From Carettochelys insculpta (Eukaryota; Chordata; Testudines; Carettochelyidae), in NCBI RefSeq assembly GCF_033958435.1, contig NC_134138.1, positions 272,157,798-272,221,797 of the forward strand: a stretch of 64,000 bases of DNA. Reading direction: 5' to 3'. A model generated the notes under the pieces. The model was not told where the DNA came from, ran no database searches, and saw only the letters and a list, made by a program, of their open reading frames with translations. Below are positions 56,900 through 64,000 of the stretch, piece by piece. A program made the translations under genes and the position numbers. Numbering within the stretch: the stretch's first letter is position 1; the number at the start of each line of letters is the position of its first letter.

Positions 56900-57358
56900 G
56901 CATTGCTCCGCAGCACCGGCTCCGGGCAGCGCAGTCCGGCCGCGGGAATCGCCCCCTCCCCTGGGCAGCGCGCGGGCCGAGCCCCCCTCCCTCCCGCCAG
57001 CTCCTCCCAGCGCTCAGTCATTACTGGGGTGGGCGGGTTTTCTTTGAAGTTTGCAGCCCCCCCCGCCCGGGGTGGCCGTGGCACCTCCCGCCAGGGCGCA
57101 GACCCCGCCGGCGGCTGGGGCCGCGCTGCTGTGAGTGGCCTGGGCTGGCGGAGTCCTCCGGGGAGCTGAGCCCGCGTGGGTGGGAAGGGGCCGCCGAGCC
57201 CCCCGGGGCTGCTGCAGCGCTTGGCTTCTCCCGCGCCTGCTGCATTCAAGCACATCGCGGCTCGGCTGCCTCCCCACGCTTCCGCCCAGCCAGGTTGCCT
57301 GGCTCACCTGGGCAGGTGCGCGGCAGCTCCGCGCCTGGGACGGATCCTGGCTGCGATG
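56900..57358 (+). other. Probable first exon (5' UTR ending in ATG)
   Basis: The 5' border is approximate, inferred from the promoter boxes. The 3' border is set by ATG at 57356-57358 followed at once by GTAAGT, a consensus donor. If used, the initiator Met codon is the last codon of the exon and translation continues in exon 2, outside the window. -3 is G, an acceptable Kozak context. A long frame through this exon (56605-57402) reads across the donor and is compositional. The gene identity cannot be told from this exon. Confidence 0.55.
57131..57136 (+). other. Alternative splice donor candidate
   Basis: GCT|GTGAGT after the first 200 bp or so of the presumed exon; could end a shorter non-coding exon. 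Confidence 0.3.
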
Positions 57359-57364
57359 GTAAGT
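57359..57364 (+). other. Splice donor directly after ATG
   Basis: ATG|GTAAGT matches the vertebrate donor consensus in all six intronic positions. Confidence 0.6.
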
Positions 57365-57550
57365 CCCGGCGTGCAAGCCATTTGCTCCTCGGCGGGCTTT
57401 GAGGCTCCCTGCTCCGCCCTGGGTCCGGAGAGCCCGGGCGGGGTGGGTCGGGCAGGGAAGCGGGGCAGGACGCCGTAAGGGGGGTGCTGGGTTGAGTGGG
57501 GGCGGGAAAGTAACCTGCTGGGCTCCCGCCTGGGAATCACAGCACCGGCT

Positions 57551-57555
<5 letters not shown>

Positions 57556-57598
<43 letters not shown>

Positions 57599-57605
57599 TG
57601 TGTGT
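57556..57605 (+). repeat. Compound microsatellite (CT)n(GT)n
   Basis: About 12-13 CT units followed by about 12 TG units, roughly 200 bp inside the presumed intron 1. Confidence 0.95.
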
Positions 57606-57903
57606 CTTTGCAAACCAACAACCAGGGGCCAGGCGACCGTGTTGGTATGTGGCTCACGTCTGGCTTTTAATGCAACATGGCTGGTAAATACAACCTGGTC
57701 GCTAACAGATCCAGGGCTGGGATGGGCATTCTCCGGCTCGGAGGATACTGGGCTCCCGCCCGGTTCTGCACAGTGCTGCATCCCTCGGCCGCCTGCCGCA
57801 GAAACTCGGATTCGCCCGTCTGCCAATGCACCAAACGGGGTACTGGAGACTTGTGCAATTGAACTGCGAGGAGTAGCTAAGATCTCTGGTCCTGCAGCAG
57901 GGC

Positions 57904-57906
<3 letters not shown>

Positions 57907-57974
<68 letters not shown>
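57907..57974 (+). repeat. Compound microsatellite (TG)n(AG)n
   Basis: About 19 TG units followed by about 15 AG units. Alternating purine-pyrimidine next to a polypurine tract. Confidence 0.95.
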
Positions 57975-57975
<1 letters not shown>

Positions 57976-58143
57976 CTTCCGGGGGTCATTGCATTGGAAT
58001 CCTACCCCTTTAACATCCTACCCCCTTAACATCAACAGCAGAAAATCCTTCCTGTGTAAAGCTGTATCTGTGGTATTGGGAGAGAGGGGTAGATACTTCT
58101 TTTTGAGTTTCATGTGGCTGTTTAATCTCGGGGGAGGGGGCTG

Positions 58144-58258
58144 CCGGTGTTAGTCTGGAGCTTTGCAGATAACAAGCAGTCCAGGGGCACCTGAGAGGCT
58201 TACATATGTATTAGGTCATGAGCTTTTGTGGGTAAAATCCACTTCATCAGATGAAAAT
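58144..58258 (-). mobile_element. Penelope-type terminal fragment in presumed intron
   Basis: GGTGTTAGTCTGGAGCTTTG, AGTCCAGGGGCACCTGAGAG and ATCCACTTCATCAGATGAAA match the family's terminal motif in reverse. Confidence 0.65.
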
Positions 58259-58974
58259 GAAAAGGGCGAAAAAACAGACGCTGGGGTTTATATGGAGGGG
58301 GGAATGTGGATATGTGTGAGCAGATTCTCACCTTACAAGGGTGTACATGTGGAGGAAATCCTCTGAAAGCAGTGGTGACACCAGAATCTGGTCCTTTACT
58401 TGCAAAATGTGTGTGTGGACAGGGAAGGCAGGGGGTTTCACTGAAGATAAAATCACTAGCCAAAAATCAAACCAACCAAAGTCAACCTGCAAATGCCCTT
58501 TAAAATATTGTAGTAATCTTTGTGGTTGCTGGTATATGTTGTGTATGTTGTGCAGCTATACACATCTACAGATTTGTTGAAGCAGGTTGTTTTAAATCTG
58601 ACAAAGTACACATAAATGGATTTTTTAAATTCATGTTAGATAAGCTTCTGTCTTCCTTCTGTATCTGTGTATCTCACAGACTGGACAAAATTGGGGAAAT
58701 AATTCAAATCAAATTTAAATGCTCACAACATATTATTACTTTCATCTGCACCAGGAGGGTGAATTCCTTAACCTGATGTAGCTATAAATACACAGAGAAA
58801 CTATTTTGGACAGACTTCCATGTTCAAATAATGCAAAAATTCACCCCTTGTAACCTCGATCTTCAAAGAAGCTTCCTGGTGGCTGGATGTAACAGAACAG
58901 TTACATTCTGAGGAAGACCTGAAGAATGTCAGTTTGATGGGATGATTTGTAGATTCCAAGCCATAAGGAAGCAA
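58259..58974. other. Presumed intron, unannotated
   Basis: No gene or repeat recognised. Confidence 0.4.
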
Positions 58975-59430
58975 TGTGATCATCTAATTTGACCACTTGT
59001 GTAACAAGCTGTAGAACTCCCCCAGAATAAGTCCCAGAGCAGATCTTTGAGAAGAGCATCCCATCTTGATTTTAAAATGATCAGCAATGGGGAGTCTGCT
59101 CAGGCATTGGTAAGTTGTTCCAATGGGTAATTACTCTCCCCATTAAGAAAATGTAGAATTTATTTTAGACTGACTTTTTCTAGCTTCCCCTTCTAGATGC
59201 TGGACTGTGTTTTACTGTGCTAGTCTGAAGAGCCCATTATTAACTGCTTGTTCCCCATGTGGATTCATACAGACTGTAATCAAGCCACCCTTCAATTTCT
59301 CTTTCCAAATAGATAAATTCAGAAGAACTCAATCATTATAAGGACATTTGTTTCCTAATCATATAATCATTCTCTTGGCTCTTCTCAGAACCTCCTCCAA
59401 ATGATGAGCACTATCTTATAGGGGGAACAA
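58975..59430 (-). mobile_element. Old CR1-type LINE 3' region
   Basis: CATCTAATTTGACCACTTGTG, GTCCCAGAGCAGATCTTTGAG, TGTTCCAATGGGTAATTACTC and TGTTCCCCATGTGGATTCATAC occur in the order of the reverse-strand repeat I know from turtles, crocodilians and birds. Quite diverged. Confidence 0.68.
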
Positions 59431-60470
59431 TTGTTAAAAAGGGATTGGAATTATTCTGTCCATATCTTAGCTCTGGTTCAGTTTTTTTGTCTTTGTTTGA
59501 CTGTGAGCAGCAATTGTTGTATTGAAACTGAAGGTCCAATAGAATTGATTTGTTTGCAGTGACAATCACATTTGAGGTCATAGCACGGGTGGCTTTCTGT
59601 TTTCTTTCTTAATGCGAACATGCGTGTGCTTTACTTGTGTGCAACAAGCAGCAGGATCACTGCTTGACGTGAATGGACAGATAGCTCACTGGTCACTTCT
59701 CTTGGGTAAGCCAAAGGAAAGCCTGCAGGTACAGTTAATTTCTTTTGGAATGGAGTTATCATGTGACCAACGGAATACACAATGGCTAATGAGGTACTGA
59801 GATTCCCTCATTGGTGGAAACACAACACTGAGACCGTACCTTTTCCCCCCTGCATTTAATGTCTGCTGTTTGCACATAGACATCTAAAAATGCTCTACTT
59901 TGCACATCTCTGAAAGAAGTCAACACCAAAGCAAGAGAGGAACTGTTTTTAGGATGCGATCAGGGAGAATAATAAGCAGGATGGAAATTAGGAAAATTTA
60001 CATGAAAAATGAGGTGAATTCTCTAAATCTCTTAGAATTATCATGATCTCTTAGATTGTGGAACACTCCATTGGCCACTTTCAAGCCCAGTTCCCAAGTG
60101 CTCTCTTGGTATTTAGGCTTTTCACATTCCAGCTCACAGCAACCAGGGACAGCGTTTTGGGGGTGGTTATCTTGTGCCTCTGCATCTGAGCACTTGTTCC
60201 AGCAGGGGACCTGACAGCACTTCATTTGAATACAGAAGGCAGTTTTTGTTTTTGTTTTTTAATTTCCCCAGAGCACTCAGCACAAAGTAAATCTAACTCT
60301 GAAATTATATTTAATAAAAGCAGGTTCTTCAAGTTAAGGAACAGAGAAAGGTCAAAATAAGTCCAAGGGAGGTAATATACCATAATTCTTATCTAATCTA
60401 AGGGGAAAATCTTGCTAGGACAGGTCAGATCTTACAGATACCACTGATTTAAGCCAAACTATATTCAGTG
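59431..60470. other. Presumed intron, unannotated
   Basis: No gene or repeat recognised. Confidence 0.4.
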
Positions 60471-60553
60471 GGCTAGATTCTCAGCTGGTGTAAATCAATG
60501 TGTTTCCATGGACTTCAGCTGGTATAAATCAAAGTGAAGATAGGGCCCTTAAA
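60471..60553. repeat. Palindromic interspersed repeat
   Basis: CTAGATTCTCAGCTGGTGTA, AATCAATG…TTCAGCTGGTATAAATCAAAG, GATAGGGCCC; related to 29105-29205. Confidence 0.5.
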
Positions 60554-60764
60554 GTTTGTGTGTGATGAGCTATTTCTGTTAGCATATCAATCTGACCTTG
60601 AAATCATTAAGAAGTATTCTCCTAATGGTTTATGCCCTCTTGGTTTTACTGTCCTTTCCTCTTTGATGTTTAAATCTGAACATCCTATGTAACCATTTTA
60701 GGCATGAAGGGTCTGATTCTCCTCTCAGTCAGGGCCTGATCCAATGTCCATTGACATCTTGTTA

Positions 60765-61208
60765 GGTCTCCAGTTACACTACAGTGCTCTGTCAACAAAA
60801 GTTGCTGTTGGAAGAGGTCTCACAACAAAACTGCTGTCAACAGTGCAGCCACATACAAAAGCCAGTAGGAAGAGCGCTCAGCTCTGTCAACAGAGTGGCT
60901 GGACTGCCTGGCTGCTTTTTTGACAAAACAGGCACCCAGAAGCACAGCAGTCAGGGCAGTCCATTTTTCTGGATGCCCTGACTGTCAAGAGGTGGACACC
61001 CCTCCCCCACCCCCCAGAACGTCCACACAGCTTTTTTGTCAAGAGAATTTGTCGAGAGCAGTGTTATGCCTCGTGGCTGAGGGGCAGAATGCTGCCGGCA
61101 AAAAGGCTGAGTTTTGTCAACAAAATGCATTTTGTGTGTGGACATTCCACCAGATTTCTCTGCAAAACTGGGGTTTTGTCAGCAGAATTCACTAGTGTAA
61201 CCGCAGCC
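60765..61208. mobile_element. Inverted-repeat DNA element, TTTTGTCAACA type
   Basis: Left end GGTCTCCAGTTACACTACAG with TTA outside (60762-60764). The right end is the reverse complement of GGCTGCGGTTACACTAGTG. Inner words CTGTCAACAAAAG and TTTTGTCAACAAAATGC mirror. Shares vocabulary with 17382-17700. Confidence 0.7.
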
Positions 61209-61214
61209 TCGGAG

Positions 61215-61290
61215 TGAAGTGACCTTTTACTCCAGGAAAAATCTAGGACAACACCACTGAAGTCAATGACATCACTCTAGGGTGGGTCTG
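61215..61290. repeat. Palindromic interspersed repeat
   Basis: GTGAAGTGACCTTTTACTCC, CACTGAAGTCAATGACATCAC; a small dyad repeat of the 'GAAGTCAATG' type. Confidence 0.35.
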
Positions 61291-61483
61291 TTCCTCCTTG
61301 TTCTTATCCTTCTTTTGAAGTCATCCTGTGTGGCAAAATACAGGCATAGGTGTTGGAACAGGGGAAAAGGTGGGAGCTGCTGTACCCCATGGCTTAAAAA
61401 TGTAGTAATAACCCAAAGACATGGATTCCACCTTCAGCACTCCCACTGTAAGAATTGGAAAAGGACAGTCAGCACACCACAGA

Positions 61484-61929
61484 GGGCAGGTCTACACCAG
61501 GGGAGAGAGCTGACCTAAGATATGCAACACCAACTACAAGAATAATGAAGCTGGAGTCAAGGTACCTTAGGTTGACTTTCTGCACTGTTGCTGTATCAGG
61601 AGATCAACAGGAGCACCTGTACTGGATATGCTAAGGCAATCTTCTGGGGTTTCATTTGTGCATGTGCAAAATGATTCTGTCAGGGGTCAACATTGACCCC
61701 TGTGCTCCTCACAAGAGGTAAGGAATAAGGACAGTCAAAGGAAGGTAGACCTGCTAAGTGGATGGAGAGGGAAGTCAACCATGGATAAATCAATTTTTAG
61801 CTACGCAGTAGGTGTTGTTAAATTACGCATTGCCGGTCGGCTTCTGTGTGTAATGTAGAAATAGCCTAAGTTGAATCCCAGAAGATCGACCTCCGGAGGA
61901 TTGATCTTCCCAGAAGTATAGATGTGCCC
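61484..61929. mobile_element. Inverted-repeat DNA element
   Basis: Ends GGGCAGGTCTACACCAGG and the reverse complement of AGGGCACATCTATACTTCTG. Interior palindrome GGTCAACATTGACCCC and GATCGACCTCCGGAGG. Related to 4934-5437. Confidence 0.65.
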
Positions 61930-62903
61930 TGAGTAATCTTATTATTCTGACTTCTTTAATTCCACCTGACCTTTATGCCTGATATTTAATAAACCTCAGC
62001 ATCCCCTGAAAGAGCTTTCCAGTTCCCTTATAGAGTAAGATGCCCCTCTTCAAAAGAATCCTTTGAACCTGAATGTGTAGCCCCAGGCAACGCATATTAA
62101 ACCTGGGCATTAACTCCTCTGCTGTGGCTGGCTTCAGAGAGGCACATCCCCTGGGTTGTTAGAACTAATTGGGAAACTGAGGTAAGTGAGAAATTCATAC
62201 AAATTTGGCAAATTTACCCCCTTTTCTGTTTTATTGCTTGTTTTTTAGTTAGTTAGTTAGTTTGTTTGTTTGATCATTTTCTGATTACCTCTAATAAATT
62301 ATACTATCTCACTTTAGGAACTGTCCCACCAGGCCTTACTTGAACCTTTACATAAGGACAGTATTTAAATCCTCAAAGAAACATTTCTATAGCTACTAGG
62401 GGCCCAATTCACAAGCCCTTATTCATGTGCCATAATACCTTAAACATGCACAGAGCCGGGGCAATTGCAGAGGCATGCACTCAGAACTGGCACTAACATA
62501 TAGCTCATAGTCGGGGGTTAGATCGCATCTCACACAGGTCAGTGTGGAACTCCTGTTCAAGACAGTCAAAACAAGAACGGATAATCTGCCTGAGAATATA
62601 ACATGAGAAACAATCATACACTGCTACAGGGATGGAGCTAATAGTTCTCTGCCAGTGTTTTGCTGCGGTAATAGTACTATCTATCTGAGTTATTCTAATA
62701 CAGTTGCCTTATCAGGATGAGCTAGACTGCCTTTAGAATAGTTTCTCCACAAACAAGCCAGATCGTTGCTTAGTAAATCAGTATGACAATATTACCACCT
62801 AATTTCAGTGATGCCATTTGCACCACAGTAGGTACATAAGTATGCACCAATTTTTTCATTTTATTTTATTTTTAGGCCACGTACTGTGCAACTCTGTTGA
62901 AAT
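61930..62903. other. Presumed intron with (TTAG)n/(TTTG)n
   Basis: A short tetranucleotide run, GTTAGTTAGTTAG then TTTGTTTGTTTG, lies at about 62247-62272. Otherwise nothing recognised. Confidence 0.5.
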
Positions 62904-63094
62904 GAAACAGACCAGGAGTCATGTAGCACTTTAAAGATTAACAAAATAATTCTGAAAATTCTCCAGATCTGAAAAAGTGGGTCTTGTCCTACAAAAGCTC
63001 ATCACCTAATAAATTATTTTCTTAGTCTTTAAAGCGCTACATGCCTGCGGGTTTGTTTTGCTAGAATGCACACTAACGCGATGACCTCTCTACT
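62904..63094 (+). mobile_element. Penelope-type palindromic terminus
   Basis: Arms GTCATGTAGCACTTTAAAG (62918-62936) and CTTTAAAGCGCTACATGCC (63027-63045) are inverted copies around a GTGGGTCTTGTCCTACAAAA centre. Ends ACACTAACGCGATGACCTCT, the family's terminal word. Confidence 0.7.
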
Positions 63095-63524
63095 ACTATC
63101 CTGATCAGACATCATCCTACTTTATAATTCTTCAAAAAATGCTGCACATGATATTACTTTAGGGTGCATTTAAAATCCTTTGACCAAGTGTGAAAACATT
63201 TATTTGGACCAGGTGATTTTAGAAGTGTTCAAAGAAAAAAAAAATCCTAACAAATCTAGATTTTTTTGTGTAACTTACAATTTTTCCTCACAACAGAAAT
63301 GAAAGGGATTCACTCATAATAATATTTAATTATTTTTGGTATTTATATAAATTAAATAAATAAGTAATAAATATATCACTTTAGAAAGGTTAAGGTTTCC
63401 CTTTGCACAGTGCTGCTTGTGACACAGATGTTTAAGATTTACCTGTCTGTTGTTAGTGACGCACAGCTCTTATATGGGGCTTTCGATTAGTAGAACTGTA
63501 AGGGCTTGACAAAGAAGGGCAATA
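63095..63524. other. Presumed intron, AT-rich
   Basis: AT-rich run near 63310-63380. No gene or repeat recognised. Confidence 0.4.
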
Positions 63525-63670
63525 GTATTATCCCTATTTTACAGGTAGGGAAACTGAGGAAACCTGGGGAGCTGAAGTGACTCACTCACGATTGTCCAGA
63601 TGGCTAATGACAGAGCTAAGACTAGAACTGAGGGCTTCTGAGCCCCAAGCCAGTGCTGTTATCATTATGA
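63525..63670 (+). mobile_element. MIR-like SINE
   Basis: CCCTATTTTACAGGTAGGGAA, CTGAGGAAACCTGG, ATGGCTAATGACAGAGCTAAG, then ACTAGAACTGAGG: MIR core order, well spaced. Confidence 0.65.
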
Positions 63671-63863
63671 AATGAAAATCGTGGTAGGGCTTTGTTATCA
63701 CTTTGAAAGAAGTTCAGTTACTAGAAATTAATGGGTCATTATAATTTGCTGAATGTTGAATGGGACTGAAGGATAGTGGGAAGTCCTCCTGATTTATATA
63801 CATACTGTCAAGTGACTGAAGAATAAAACATAGAGTGGATTTTTATTTTTCGTTTTTTTGATG

Positions 63864-63995
63864 CGAGGCCTCGTTCTGCTACCCTCGTCCCCCAGAGGAG
63901 CATCTGACTCTGCAAGCTGCATTGGTCGCATCAGGAGGAATTCTCATGGAAGAGGGTACTACTCAGTGTGGGCAATGCTGCTGAAATAGGGCCCC
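63864..63995. repeat. Palindromic interspersed repeat
   Basis: GAGGCCTCGTTCTGCTACCC at the left and GGGTACTACTCAGTGTGGG then AATAGGGCCCC at the right mirror each other: an imperfect dyad repeat, not an exon. Confidence 0.5.
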
Positions 63996-64000
63996 ATTCA

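Larger units (their letters stand above)
56560..57500 (+). promoter_or_regulatory. CpG island, probable promoter of a host gene
   Basis: Strong rise in GC and in CG dinucleotides against an AT-rich, CpG-poor background. Contains GC boxes, an inverted CCAAT box, an octamer-like site, and splice donors at its 3' side. No TATA box at an obvious position, as usual for CpG-island promoters. The plus orientation is inferred from the donor at 57359. Divergent transcription to the left is possible but unsupported. Confidence 0.8.

Noticed and set aside
56605..57402. 265-codon plus-strand frame in the CpG island
   Set aside because: It reads through the best splice donor, is Pro/Arg/Gly/Ala-rich as expected from GC composition, has no domain, and an equally long frame exists on the opposite strand.
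57014..57826. 270-codon minus-strand frame across CpG island and microsatellite
   Set aside because: It includes the translated (GT)/(CT) repeat and GC-rich sequence; no protein family.
63890..63990. Exon-like segment after a T-rich tract and AG
   Set aside because: The segment is one half of a palindromic interspersed repeat.

Overview
This window looks like nuclear DNA of a sauropsid vertebrate, most likely a turtle. CR1 LINE fragments occur on both strands. Penelope-like elements (PLEs) carry a GIY-YIG endonuclease. Further repeats are RTE-type LINEs, tRNA-promoter SINEs, old MIR-like SINEs, and many short inverted-repeat DNA elements whose ends read like GGCTATGTCTACAC and which sit next to TTA/TAA. 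The turtle assignment rests on remembered repeat flavour, not on a search. There is no bacterial gene organisation, no CRISPR array, and no rRNA or functional tRNA gene.

Layout. 0-17 kb: PLE ends, a SINE invaded by a TTA-flanked element that was itself invaded by a TA-flanked element, a ~710-bp inverted-repeat element (copy 1), a minus-strand LINE fragment with a clear reverse transcriptase (RT), and a CR1-inside-CR1 nest at 9.6-10.8 kb. 17-30 kb: an hAT element with an almost perfect 8-bp target duplication, two copies of a 326-bp-class TA-flanked element, an RTE fragment ending in a GAT-type repeat, and a 1.16-kb TA-flanked element nested in another. 30-42 kb: CR1 fragments, a PLE interrupted by copy 2 of the ~710-bp element, two more copies of the 326-bp family, and two of three foldback elements. 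43.8-51 kb: one old CR1 copy split by three later insertions, including a nearly full-length 3.77-kb LINE with a 9-bp target duplication. 51-56 kb: hAT elements, one with a GC-rich minisatellite core.

The only sign of a host gene is at 56.56-57.5 kb. This GC- and CpG-rich island has GC boxes, an inverted CCAAT box and an octamer-like site, and ends in ATG directly followed by the splice donor GTAAGT. I read it as promoter plus first exon of a plus-strand gene whose later exons lie beyond the window. The following 6.5 kb would be intron 1, with two compound microsatellites, a PLE end, CR1, MIR and inverted-repeat elements. I cannot name the gene. Every other long reading frame is either retroelement coding sequence, mostly broken, or chance.

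The main interest is the order of insertions, the retroelement domains (GIY-YIG, endonuclease, RT, a C-terminal Cys/His cluster), and repeated families that could be described properly from more copies.
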